NCBI GenBank assembly: GCA_944377765.1
Contig: CALWFX010000002.1
Coordinates: 1-30,250 of the forward strand
DNA: 30,250 bases
From: an uncultured Clostridia bacterium
Lineage (GTDB): Bacteria; Bacillota; Clostridia; Christensenellales; UBA1242
Direction of reading: 5' to 3'
Shown here: one piece after another, positions 14,977 through 22,637 of the stretch
Layout: each line of letters starts with the position of its first letter
Numbering within the stretch: position 1 is the stretch's first letter
Notes under the pieces: generated by a model
Told to the model about the DNA's origin: nothing
The model's database searches: none
The model's input: the letters and a program-made list of their open reading frames with translations, nothing else
Program-made: the position numbers and the translations under genes

Positions 14977-16506
14977 TTAAATTTCATTAAGTTTAAGAAG
15001 CACCTGTGCAGTTGCAAATGCGTCATTCCAAGCCCTATGTGCTCCTTTAAGTTCAATGCCCAAAGCCTTTGTAACAGTTCCTAAATTAAATCGTGAAATT
15101 TTTAATCTTGAAACCCTTGCCTCATTCATTGTATCAATTAAATCATTGTCAAAATCTAATCCTTGCAAATTTCCAAAGCGTTTAATAAACTTAATATCAA
15201 AACCAATAACATTATGACCACAAAGCACTGTGTTACGAGTAAACTCATAAAATTTTTTTATTACAACTTCAATTGGTGGAGCATCTTCTACCATTTCATT
15301 TGTAATATGAGTAAGTTCAGAAACTTCATAAGGAATTTCAATTGTTGGCTTAACAAAAGTTGAAAATCTTTCAATGATATTTCCTCTTTCAATCTTAACC
15401 GCCCCAAGTTCAATAATTTGGTCAATATCAGAATTTAGCCCTGTTGTTTCAATGTCGAAAACAACAATAGCGTTGTTTAAAATTTTACCATTAAACTTTT
15501 CCATGCTACCAAACATATTGTCCTGCTCTAATGCCCCAAGTTTTTCAATTTCAATGTTTTTATAAACGATTGGTTTTTCTTCTTCACTAGCACTTTGCTG
15601 TTCAGTTTCTGATGCCAAAGCAAGTTTATCTATATATAAAACTAACTTATTTGAAAGCCCAACTCTCACATCACCATGCAAAAGAAGATACATATTTTCT
15701 TCCAACGCTTCCATATCTTTTTCATGTTTATGCGGACAAAAATATATGCAATCAATTTTTCCTTTTCCATCACAAAGCGTGAAAGTAAAATAAGCTTTTT
15801 GCTGACCTACCCTTGCTCCTTTTTTAATAACAAAATCTTTTCTTGCCAAATTGCTGATATATCCTGCAACAATAACCGAAGGTTTTGGAGTAACAATATA
15901 GGAAAGATATTCTGGTTTTGGTGGAATGTTGGAACCAATAACATCTTTTATAACAATAACATCGTATCTTTGTGTTTTTCTTGCCGAAGTTTTAATTTCA
16001 ACATTTTCAATTTCCACTTCATCAATTTTATTTTCACACACATTTAAAGTGATAACAAAATCAACTAAAAAATTATTTTTAAGTTCTTTTGCCATATAGG
16101 CAATAACCTTGTTGCTATTAAAAAACTCTGCAATTCTTGGACTTACATTGATGACAATTTCAATATCAATGTTATTAATTTTAAAACTTACATCTTTATC
16201 TTCAATATAAGTTTTCAAAAGTTTAAATTTATCTTCAAAAATTTGAAAAACTGCTTTTCTTAAAAGTTTTTCTTCAAGATACACCTTCATAAATTTAACT
16301 TTAAGCTTAAATTGTTCAAGTTGAAGTTTATCTTGAATAAAAGAAATTATTTCATCTTTTTCTTCATCAGTTAAATTTTCATCTTGTGAAGGATATAAAA
16401 AAGTTATGGTGCAAAGATTTTCTTTTGTTGACACCGAAACATTTTTTAAATGTAAATTTGGATATTTATTTCCAAACTTTATGTTAAACTCTTGTATAAA
16501 ATCCAT
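14977..16506 (-). CDS. PolC-derived protein: PolC N-terminal domain + OB fold + DEDDh 3'-5' exonuclease, no PHP or polymerase
   Basis: 509 aa. Residues about 1-195 look like the PolC N-terminal domain; about 207-298 is an OB-fold module (VIVAGYISNL ... GKIDCIYF); after a Glu/Ser linker (about 299-335) comes a DnaQ-type exonuclease (about 345-509). The exonuclease has D351/E353 in FDIETTG, D437 in GHNVIGFD and H490/D495 in GAHRAWND, so the DEDDh active site is complete. In full PolC the exonuclease is inserted in a PHP domain and followed by the polymerase; both are absent, and the ORF stops directly after the exonuclease. It stands just upstream of rimP-nusA, the usual place of polC. ATG 16506 has no Shine-Dalgarno and follows a TTGACA-17-TAGAAT promoter by 6 nt (likely leaderless). 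Role could be proofreading in trans or general exonuclease. Confidence 0.88.
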   Translation of the reverse strand: MDFIQEFNIKFGNKYPNLHLKNVSVSTKENLCTITFLYPSQDENLTDEEKDEIISFIQDKLQLEQFKLKVKFMKVYLEEKLLRKAVFQIFEDKFKLLKTYIEDKDVSFKINNIDIEIVINVSPRIAEFFNSNKVIAYMAKELKNNFLVDFVITLNVCENKIDEVEIENVEIKTSARKTQRYDVIVIKDVIGSNIPPKPEYLSYIVTPKPSVIVAGYISNLARKDFVIKKGARVGQQKAYFTFTLCDGKGKIDCIYFCPHKHEKDMEALEENMYLLLHGDVRVGLSNKLVLYIDKLALASETEQQSASEEEKPIVYKNIEIEKLGALEQDNMFGSMEKFNGKILNNAIVVFDIETTGLNSDIDQIIELGAVKIERGNIIERFSTFVKPTIEIPYEVSELTHITNEMVEDAPPIEVVIKKFYEFTRNTVLCGHNVIGFDIKFIKRFGNLQGLDFDNDLIDTMNEARVSRLKISRFNLGTVTKALGIELKGAHRAWNDAFATAQVLLKLNEI

Positions 16507-16512
16507 ATTTCT

Positions 16513-16541
16513 ATTCTAGTTTATACAGTAAATTTTGTCAA
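16513..16541 (-). promoter_or_regulatory. sigma-A promoter giving a likely leaderless mRNA (PolC-like exonuclease)
   Basis: Minus strand consensus TTGACA (16541-16536), 17 nt, TAGAAT (16518-16513), then 6 nt to the ATG at 16506. Expected +1 coincides with the start codon. Confidence 0.8.
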
Positions 16542-16555
16542 GAGATAATGAAATA

Positions 16556-16581
16556 AAAATAACAGGCAATTCCTGTTATTT
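16556..16581 (-). terminator. intrinsic terminator of degV, overlapping its stop codon
   Basis: Stem AAATAACAGG (16557-16566) / CCTGTTATTT (16572-16581), 5-nt loop, with T-rich sequence following on the minus strand. Same stem sequence as the efp terminator. Confidence 0.85.
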
Positions 16582-17445
16582 ACAAAATCTATATCCACCA
16601 ACTGCCAAAACTTTTGGTCCCGTATGAGTTGCAATGCTAAGTGCAAGAGGGTCAACATAAGTGAATGGCACATTTGGAAATTCTTCCTTAAGTTCCTGTT
16701 TAAAGATTTCAGCATTTTCTTCATTTGTGGTATGTGCAATTGCAAGAGCAAACTCTCCATTATCCACAAACTTTTTAAATCTTGTTTCCATGTCGTTTTT
16801 AATTGCTGCAATCATCTTTTTTTTAGCCGCTCTAAGATTTGTTACCATAGCAAACTTATCTAACTTTCCGCCTTGAATTGAAAGAATTGGTTTAATATTT
16901 AAAACTGTTCCAATTGCTGCCGCAGCAGGTGTTACCCTTCCCCCACGCTTAAGATATTTCAAAGTGTCAACAACAAGATAAATTGAAGAATTTAATCCAT
17001 TATCTTCCAAATATTTTTTAATCTCCTTTCCATCCATTCCATCCTTAATTAATTTTAAAGCATCCACAACAGAAGACTTAAGAGTAATGGAAATTCTTTT
17101 GTTATCAACAACAAAAACTTTGTCTGGATAATTTTTAGCAAAACTTTCTGCTGTTTCATAAGACTGACTTAATGCACTTGACATTGGCAAATGAATAATT
17201 TGGTCATAACTTTTAAGAAGTTCTTCCCAAAGTTCAACAATTGAATTTATATTAGGCTGAGAAGTTGTTATTTTTGCACCTTCCTTTTGAAGTCTATAAA
17301 ACTCTTCTTGAGATAAATCAACTCCTTCATACAAAACATCATCACCAATAATAAATGGCATTGGAACAACAAAAACTCCAAGTTCTTTGGCTTCTTCCTG
17401 TGTGATACCGCTGTTAGTGTCAACCACGACTGCAATTTTTTTCAT
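16576..17445 (-). CDS. DegV family fatty-acid-binding protein
   Basis: 289 aa, full length. DegV proteins bind a fatty acid and act as the FakB carrier of the fatty-acid kinase system in Firmicutes. Visible signatures: VVVDTNSGITQEEAKEL at the start, TTSQPNINSI (about 59-68), the LPMSSALSQSYETAESFA segment (about 80-97), LKYLKRGGRVTPAAAAIG (about 162-179) and NIKPILSIQGGKL. The late H-T/H-T positions (AHTTNEEN, ATHTGPK) are also kept. No FakA kinase is seen in the window. SD AAAGGAG; own promoter and terminator, so monocistronic. Confidence 0.93.
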   Translation of the reverse strand: MKKIAVVVDTNSGITQEEAKELGVFVVPMPFIIGDDVLYEGVDLSQEEFYRLQKEGAKITTSQPNINSIVELWEELLKSYDQIIHLPMSSALSQSYETAESFAKNYPDKVFVVDNKRISITLKSSVVDALKLIKDGMDGKEIKKYLEDNGLNSSIYLVVDTLKYLKRGGRVTPAAAAIGTVLNIKPILSIQGGKLDKFAMVTNLRAAKKKMIAAIKNDMETRFKKFVDNGEFALAIAHTTNEENAEIFKQELKEEFPNVPFTYVDPLALSIATHTGPKVLAVGGYRFCK

Positions 17446-17467
17446 ATAATCTCCTTTAACCGAAAGT

Positions 17468-17496
17468 ATTATACACTATGTCAAAAAAAATATCAA
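17468..17496 (-). promoter_or_regulatory. sigma-A promoter of degV
   Basis: Minus strand TTGATA (17496-17491), 17 nt, TATAAT (17473-17468). Two 25-bp direct repeats lie just upstream. Confidence 0.75.
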
Positions 17497-17514
17497 ATAA
17501 ATTGCAAAAAAATA

Positions 17515-17577
17515 TTACTTAAAAATTTTTAACTATTTTCTACTGCTGTAATTTACTTAAAATTTTTTAACTATTTT
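17515..17577. repeat. two 25-bp direct repeats upstream of the degV promoter
   Basis: Copies at 17515-17539 and 17553-17577 match at 24 of 25 positions (TTACTTAAAA..., ...TTAACTATTTT), 38 bp start to start, separated by 13 bp. An imperfect inverted relative lies at about 17659-17681 and overlaps the left arm of the next terminator. The rest of the 17446-17703 gap is AT-rich with no gene. Confidence 0.7.
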
Positions 17578-17668
17578 GCATATTGTTAGAATATTACAAT
17601 AATTCATAAAACAAAGAATGGGAAATTTTAAAATAAATAATTTTTAAATCAAAATAAATATAGTTAAA

Positions 17669-17699
17669 AAAATAAAAGTAGTTTTTCTACTTTTATTTT
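17669..17699 (-). terminator. intrinsic terminator of the charged unknown protein gene
   Basis: 13-bp stem AAAATAAAAGTAG / CTACTTTTATTTT, loop TTTTT (17682-17686); T-rich on the minus-strand exit side. Confidence 0.75.
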
Positions 17700-17703
17700 A
17701 TCT

Positions 17704-18804
17704 TTATTTAGTTCTAGATTCTTTATATCTTGCACTTTTAACTCTGTTAATTTTTGATTGGTATTTTCTATAATCTTCTATATCTCTTTCAATTCTTTCT
17801 TGTTCACTTAGTTCAGATTTTTGAATTTCATCTTGTCCACCCAAAACCAAAGTTGGCACTTTATCTTCCCATAATTTTTGTAATTTGGTTTTTTGTGTTT
17901 CTGAAGAAGAATAATATCTTTCATTAAAAAAGTCCACAAATCTCATATTCCCTTCAATTGTCTCTCTTGATAAACTTTTAAATATTACAGGATAATGAGA
18001 TAAAAGCCTATCATGGTTATAAGTTACAAATTCGTCATTTCTAAAAAGTAAATCTATATCACTTTCAGACAATAATTCATCAAATAATTCTAACTTTATG
18101 TAACCATTGCTTTCGCATACACTGCCCCAAAGATAATATGGCATAATATTTTTATTATCTAAACTTGTTAACTTTTCTAAGATATCTTCATAAAAAAGTT
18201 CATCTTTTCTATAAATATAGTTAAAGAATTTAACAACCTTTATCGTTCCAAAGTTTTCTTTAATTAAATCAAAATTTTTAAAGAAAGTAACGGCATTGTT
18301 TTTAACAAAATTATAATCAAAAATAATTTTTGGATTGTTAATCCAAATTAAAGTTTCAGGACATTCACTTAAAACTTTTTTAAATAAATCTTTATCTTCA
18401 GGAATTTCTGCGTATTTTTCACCAAACAAATGTGCATCTTTTTTGAAATCTTCAAGATATGCTTGATATCTTCTCTCCAAATCTTCACTCTTTTGAAGGA
18501 TTTTTTCTTTTCTTAAAACCCTTCTTTCTTCAACAAGTTTTTGTTCTTGTTCTCTTCTAACTCTTGCTTCTTCAGACTTTTGCTTTCTTTCTGCAACAAC
18601 TGTGTCTATGTAATTCTGTCTTCTTTCCTGAATTTCAGGATTATTTTTCATTTCTTTAAATTTTCTTTCTTTTTCCCTAATCTTTTTACCATTTTTTCTT
18701 TCATACTCATCATTTTCTTCTGCTAACCATGTAATAACTTGACTAGGATCATGTTGTTTGTAAACTTCTTTATGACCACTTTTTATTTTTCTAAAAACTA
18801 CCAT
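17704..18804 (-). CDS. highly charged protein with N-terminal coiled coil, function unknown
   Basis: 366 aa from ATG 18804; the longer in-frame start at 18900 is rejected because GGTGGAGG lies 5 nt before 18804 and the promoter lies between the two. Residues about 30-130 are Lys/Glu/Arg-rich and helical (a long coiled coil). The middle (about 135-290) is a more hydrophobic all-helical region with loose repeats of the type LFKKVLSECPETLIWI and NPKIIFDYNFVKNNAVTFF, faintly like helical repeat (DUF4116-type) proteins. The tail is again charged and basic. No signal peptide, TM helix or catalytic motif seen. No family recognised. Single-gene unit with strong promoter and terminator. Confidence 0.75.
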   Translation of the reverse strand: MVVFRKIKSGHKEVYKQHDPSQVITWLAEENDEYERKNGKKIREKERKFKEMKNNPEIQERRQNYIDTVVAERKQKSEEARVRREQEQKLVEERRVLRKEKILQKSEDLERRYQAYLEDFKKDAHLFGEKYAEIPEDKDLFKKVLSECPETLIWINNPKIIFDYNFVKNNAVTFFKNFDLIKENFGTIKVVKFFNYIYRKDELFYEDILEKLTSLDNKNIMPYYLWGSVCESNGYIKLELFDELLSESDIDLLFRNDEFVTYNHDRLLSHYPVIFKSLSRETIEGNMRFVDFFNERYYSSSETQKTKLQKLWEDKVPTLVLGGQDEIQKSELSEQERIERDIEDYRKYQSKINRVKSARYKESRTK

Positions 18805-18822
18805 GTTTTCCTCCACCTTTTT

Positions 18823-18851
18823 ATTATACCACATAAATAAATACTTTTCAA
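18823..18851 (-). promoter_or_regulatory. strong sigma-A promoter with a very short leader
   Basis: Minus strand TTGAAA (18851-18846), 17 nt, TATAAT (18828-18823) with extended TGG. The predicted start (about 18816) leaves only about 12 nt before the ATG at 18804, so the ribosome site GGTGGAGG sits at the very 5' end. Confidence 0.85.
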
Positions 18852-18929
18852 TACACAAGTCAAATAAATTTAATTTACACATAAAAAATTTTAAAGACAC
18901 AAAATCTTTAAAATTTATAAATTACAATT

Positions 18930-19967
18930 TTACATCATTTTTTCAAGTTTAAAGGAAACTTTGCCTTCGTCTTCATCCTTTGAAAGCACAACAACATTAA
19001 CTTCATCGTCAACTTTAACAAGTTCATATATATTTTTCTGTCTATTTTCTGTGCAATTTTGAATATGAAGAAGTCCTGTTGCACCATTTTCAACCTTAAC
19101 AATCGCACCAAAACGCAAAAGCTTAACCACTTTGCCTTTATAAACCTTGCCAACTTCAAGTTCTTTCACTCTTGAAATTTTTGGGTCTTCCAAAAGTGCT
19201 TTATAGGAAAGTTCAACCTTCTTGTTTTCCCTATCTAATTCTACAACCTTAAATTGTCTTTCTTCGCCTTCTTTTAAAACATCGTGAACATCTTTAACTT
19301 TATCATATGACAAATTTGAAATATGCACAAAACAATCAATGCCATCCACTTCAATGAAAGCACCATATGGCATAATCTTTTTTACTTTTCCTTTAACTAT
19401 TTTGTTTATAAAAATGCTATTCCAAAAATTATTTTCAAGTGCCACTTTAATTTGTTCTTGCAAAAGTTTTGCACTTGCAATAATGGTTTTATTTTCATGG
19501 TCAATTTCTGTTACAACAACTTCAAGTTGCTTGTTAACAAATGATTTTAAATCTTTAACAAATTTAAGTGATGCTTCGCTTGCTGGCACAAAAACAGAAT
19601 AATCGCCCATTTTAGAATGTAAGCCACCATTATTTACTGATGTAACAACAAAAGTGAATTTACTTCCAAGACGAAGTGATTGAGCATTTTGATTTGCAAT
19701 TTTAATATCTCTTGCAAGGCGCATTGAGGCTTCAATAAGCCCTTCATCATTCTTTTGTTTTGTTATAACAACTGAAAATCTGTCCCCAATCTTTACCAAA
19801 GAAAAATCATCAAAATCGTCTGCTGGAATGAAAGCATCGTTTTTGCCACCAATATTAAAAATCACTCCATCATTTCTTTTTAGAACAACAACTCCATCAA
19901 AAATTTGACCTTTTTTATAAGATGTAAAAGTTTTATCAATAGTTTCCAAGTTAAAATCTTCGCTCAT
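18930..19967 (-). CDS. S1 RNA-binding domain protein, four S1 repeats (ribosomal protein S1-like)
   Basis: 345 aa. Four S1/OB repeats at about 17-85, 101-168, 188-257 and 272-343. The last two are the most canonical (GKVKKIMPYGAFIEVDGIDCFVHISNLS and GKVVKLLRFGAIVKVENGATGLLHI, split here by position only), while the first two are divergent (GVIFNIGGKNDAFIP; GGLHSKMGDYSVFVP). Size and layout match the Firmicute YpfD/RpsA-like proteins that bind mRNA or the 30S subunit rather than the six-repeat E. coli S1. SD TAGGAG before ATG 19967; own promoter; divergent from the gene at 20087. Confidence 0.88.
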   Translation of the reverse strand: MSEDFNLETIDKTFTSYKKGQIFDGVVVLKRNDGVIFNIGGKNDAFIPADDFDDFSLVKIGDRFSVVITKQKNDEGLIEASMRLARDIKIANQNAQSLRLGSKFTFVVTSVNNGGLHSKMGDYSVFVPASEASLKFVKDLKSFVNKQLEVVVTEIDHENKTIIASAKLLQEQIKVALENNFWNSIFINKIVKGKVKKIMPYGAFIEVDGIDCFVHISNLSYDKVKDVHDVLKEGEERQFKVVELDRENKKVELSYKALLEDPKISRVKELEVGKVYKGKVVKLLRFGAIVKVENGATGLLHIQNCTENRQKNIYELVKVDDEVNVVVLSKDEDEGKVSFKLEKMM

Positions 19968-19995
19968 ATTATCTCCTAGTAAATTTTATAAGTAA

Positions 19996-20024
19996 ATAAT
20001 AACAAATATAAAGCAAAAAGTCAA
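19996..20024 (-). promoter_or_regulatory. sigma-A promoter of the S1-domain gene
   Basis: Minus strand TTGACT (20024-20019), 17 nt, TATTAT (20001-19996), TGT extended -10. Confidence 0.75.
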
Positions 20025-20049
20025 AGAATTTTATAAATATTAAATTTAG

Positions 20050-20079
20050 TTGCCCAAAATTTTGTTTTTATGTTATTAT
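20050..20079 (+). promoter_or_regulatory. sigma-A promoter giving a likely leaderless mRNA (gene at 20087)
   Basis: TTGCCC (20050-20055), 18 nt, TATTAT (20074-20079) with extended TGT; the -10 ends 7 nt before ATG 20087 and no ribosome site is present. The -35 is weaker than in the other cases. Confidence 0.6.
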
Positions 20080-20086
20080 ATTAAAT

Positions 20087-20662
20087 ATGGAAAAAGTTAA
20101 GGATTTAATCTTATATCAAATTGTAAGAAATGCCAAACCTTTCAAAGTTGGTGATAAAGTTATATTTGACAAAAACACAATAACAGGTCAATATCGCAAA
20201 GTTTTTCAAACAAAATTTCAAATTGAAAACTTACGCTTAGCAGAATTAGTGTATAATAAGCATAAAAAAACTATTAAGAAAAATTTTTTAAAATTTTCCA
20301 ATTTATGTGATGATTACGACTTATTAGTAAGAGAACTTGCCACAGAAAAAGTTAGAAAGGAATTTTATCCCGATTATCCTTCAAGACTCCATTCAATGTA
20401 TCTTTCTTTAAAAAGAGAAACTGCAATTGAAAACTTTGATAAAAATAATGTTGATAAACATATGCAGGCAATTGCAGTTAAATTAAATGGAAAAATTCAT
20501 AAGTGTGGCAACATCATGCTGACAAGAAATGGTGGGAGTTTTGAAGATTATGAAAAAACTGCTCACGAATATTGGAAACAAGAAAATGTTAAGGATGAAG
20601 ATGTGAAAGAAATCTTGTTTGAAGGTGAAGCAGAAATTGTTGAAATTATAAAAGAAAGATAA
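20087..20662 (+). CDS. small protein resembling DUF2441 (possible ADP-ribosyltransferase-like fold)
   Basis: 191 aa, no TM or signal. The pattern of an early KPFKVGDKVIFD, then LVRELATEKVRKEFYPDYPSRLHSMYLS (shown only by its key parts: E-x-VR, PDYPSRLHS) and a later Y-x-HEYW stretch resembles DUF2441 proteins, which I recall as related to the ART fold; this is from memory and unverified. Acidic last quarter (KDEDVKEILFEGEAEIVEII) matches the usual final beta strands. Lone plus-strand gene between two minus-strand units, no Shine-Dalgarno, promoter directly before the ATG, shared terminator with plsC. Confidence 0.65.
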   Translation: MEKVKDLILYQIVRNAKPFKVGDKVIFDKNTITGQYRKVFQTKFQIENLRLAELVYNKHKKTIKKNFLKFSNLCDDYDLLVRELATEKVRKEFYPDYPSRLHSMYLSLKRETAIENFDKNNVDKHMQAIAVKLNGKIHKCGNIMLTRNGGSFEDYEKTAHEYWKQENVKDEDVKEILFEGEAEIVEIIKER

Positions 20663-20690
20663 AAAATGCTGTTATGACACAGCATTTTTT
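20661..20690. terminator. bidirectional terminator between the 20087 gene and plsC
   Basis: Perfect 12-bp stem AAAAAATGCTGT / ACAGCATTTTTT, 6-nt loop. T tracts on both exits; serves both convergent genes and contains the plsC stop codon. Confidence 0.85.
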
Positions 20691-21295
20691 TTGATGTTTT
20701 TAACTTCTTTCTTTAAATTACGCACTTCTAGCATTTTTTCTCTTACAACTTGGTTGGCACTATTTAAAGTTTCTTCATCAAGTTTTTTTCCATAAAACTC
20801 GTCAAGTTCAAATGGCGAGCCAATATAAATATTTGACCTTCTGAATGCTTTTGGCTTTCTTTCATGCCAAATTGGAATTATTGGAGTTTTTGTTTTAATG
20901 GCAATCATAGACATTCCGCTTTTGATTTCTCCAAGCACCTTGCTTTCATCTTTAAGCCTTGTTCCTTCTGGAAAAACAAAAAGTTTTTTGCCTTCTTTAA
21001 GTGCTTTCATGCACTCCTTGATAGCATTGATGTCATTACCTTCTCTGTCAATAAAAATTGCACCAAGATGTTTTAAAATAAAACCAAAAAGTTTATTATT
21101 TTTAAGTTCCTTTTTTGCCAAAATCTTAACGCATTCTTTTGTGTGCAAAAGATAAAGCACAATATCCCAATTGGAACGATGGTTTGAACATATTATTGCC
21201 TTTCCTTTTGGCCTATTTTTTCTTCCATAAATAAAAGTTGGATGAATAATTGAAAGTGGTATCCAAAGCAATATTCTAACAATCCAAAGAAACAT
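20672..21295 (-). CDS. plsC: 1-acyl-sn-glycerol-3-phosphate acyltransferase (PlsC family)
   Basis: Acylates lysophosphatidate to phosphatidate at the membrane in phospholipid synthesis. 207 aa. N-terminal membrane segment (about 1-20), catalytic HX4D in SNHRSNWD (H39, D44), the substrate-binding block FPEGTR (about 108-113), AIFIDRE (about 79-85), and the motif-4-like TPIIPIWH (about 138). Typical short Firmicute PlsC. SD AGGAG before ATG 21295 and a promoter just upstream. It is the last gene of a minus-strand run. Confidence 0.93.
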   Translation of the reverse strand: MFLWIVRILLWIPLSIIHPTFIYGRKNRPKGKAIICSNHRSNWDIVLYLLHTKECVKILAKKELKNNKLFGFILKHLGAIFIDREGNDINAIKECMKALKEGKKLFVFPEGTRLKDESKVLGEIKSGMSMIAIKTKTPIIPIWHERKPKAFRRSNIYIGSPFELDEFYGKKLDEETLNSANQVVREKMLEVRNLKKEVKNIKKNAVS

Positions 21296-21343
21296 ATTTT
21301 TCTCCTACACTAAATTTAGGTTAACCCATATCACTTATAATAA

Positions 21344-21371
21344 TATATATTCAAAAGTAAAGTTATGTCAA
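21344..21371 (-). promoter_or_regulatory. sigma-A promoter of plsC
   Basis: Minus strand TTGACA (21371-21366), 16 nt, TATATA (21349-21344). Lies in the gap after the flavoprotein gene. Confidence 0.65.
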
Positions 21372-21381
21372 CTGAATTTTA

Positions 21382-22581
21382 TTAATTCATATTTTTTGCA
21401 CAAGAATATGCCGAAGCAAAAGCAATTTGAAGGTTAAACCCACCGGTTAGTGCATCAACATCCAAAACTTCCCCAACAAAATATAGCCCACTAACTAACT
21501 TACTTTCAAAAGACTTAGGATTAATTTCTTTTAAACTCACCCCACCGCTTGTGATAATTCCAGTGTTTAATGGATAAAGCCCATTATAATTTAAAGGCAA
21601 TCTTTTAAGAGTTTCAACAACTTTTTTCCTATCTTCTTTGGTTATATCATGAACTTTTTTGTTAAGAGATATATGGCACTTTTCAGCAAAAAAACTTACA
21701 AGCGCATTTGGCATAAGCCCCTTTAATATGTTTGCAAAATCTTTGTTTTTGTTGGCATCAAAATCTCTTAAAAGCCTTGCATCCAACTGACTTTCACTTA
21801 ATGCCGGCTTTAAATCTAAACTAAGAGTAACATCTTTTGCCCTGTTTATTAAACTTGAAAGCGACAAAACAATAGGTCCAGAAATTCCAATGTCAGTGAA
21901 AAGCATCTCTCCAAACAGTGATTTTTTCTTTCCATCTACAACAGCATTTAAACTTACATTTTTAAGAGAAACTCCTTGCAAATTTAGCAAATCTTCTTTC
22001 AATCTAATAGGACAAAGTGCAGGTCTAATTTCTTCCACAGTATGTCCAAAAACTTTGGCGAACTTATATCCGCTTCCATCACTTCCTGTTGCAGTGTAAC
22101 TTGCTCCACCTGTTGCTATCACAACCTTATCAAATACAAATTTTTTCCCATTTGAATAAACATAAAAATTATTATCACGTTTCTCAATCTTTTCAATGTT
22201 TGAATTATATTTAAAATCAACATCCTTGCAATGCACCAAAAGAGTTTTAATAACATCGCTTGATTTGTCACTTGCTGGAAAAATTCTGTTTCCCCTTTCA
22301 AGTTTTGTTTTAAGCCCCCTACTTTCAAAAAAATCTACACAATCTTGTGGTGTGAAAGAATATATTGCAGATTTAATAAACTTATCTCCACGAACAACAT
22401 TACTTAAAAATTCGTCAACATTACAAAGGTTTGTTATGTTGCATCTTCCTTTGCCAGTGATATAAAGTTTTTTTCCTGCTTTTTCATTTTTATCAAAAAC
22501 AGTAACATCAAAGCCCTTTTCGGTTAAAAGTCCGCCAAGCATAAGCCCTGATGCGCCCGCACCAATAATTTCAACTTTCAT
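21382..22581 (-). CDS. NAD(P)/FAD-dependent oxidoreductase, HI0933/YtfP family
   Basis: 399 aa. N-terminal dinucleotide-binding fold with GAGASGLMLGGLL (about 7-19) and the acidic end of beta-2 (FDKNEKAGKKL, about 34-44); the conserved block ITGKGRCNITN (about 46-56); an inner GGASYTATGSDGSGYKFA (about 160-177); and the C-terminal FAD motif SGLYFVGEVLDVDALTGGFN (about 366-385). These are hallmarks of HI0933-like flavoproteins, whose substrate is not established. SD AAAGGAG. In Bacillus the ytfP gene stands near ytfI/ytfJ; the same neighbourhood is seen here. Confidence 0.92.
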   Translation of the reverse strand: MKVEIIGAGASGLMLGGLLTEKGFDVTVFDKNEKAGKKLYITGKGRCNITNLCNVDEFLSNVVRGDKFIKSAIYSFTPQDCVDFFESRGLKTKLERGNRIFPASDKSSDVIKTLLVHCKDVDFKYNSNIEKIEKRDNNFYVYSNGKKFVFDKVVIATGGASYTATGSDGSGYKFAKVFGHTVEEIRPALCPIRLKEDLLNLQGVSLKNVSLNAVVDGKKKSLFGEMLFTDIGISGPIVLSLSSLINRAKDVTLSLDLKPALSESQLDARLLRDFDANKNKDFANILKGLMPNALVSFFAEKCHISLNKKVHDITKEDRKKVVETLKRLPLNYNGLYPLNTGIITSGGVSLKEINPKSFESKLVSGLYFVGEVLDVDALTGGFNLQIAFASAYSCAKNMN

Positions 22582-22637
22582 TTTTCTCCTTTCACTTCAC
22601 AAATTAGTTGATATTTTTTATTATAAATAATTAAATC

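Noticed and set aside
7842..16506. Possibility that the missing PolC polymerase is encoded nearby as a split gene
   Set aside because: All reading frames around the exonuclease gene are accounted for by degV and the rimP operon; no PHP or polymerase sequence is present in the window.
18805..18900. N-terminal extension of the charged protein to 18900
   Set aside because: The promoter -35/-10 and SD lie inside the extension, so translation should begin at 18804.
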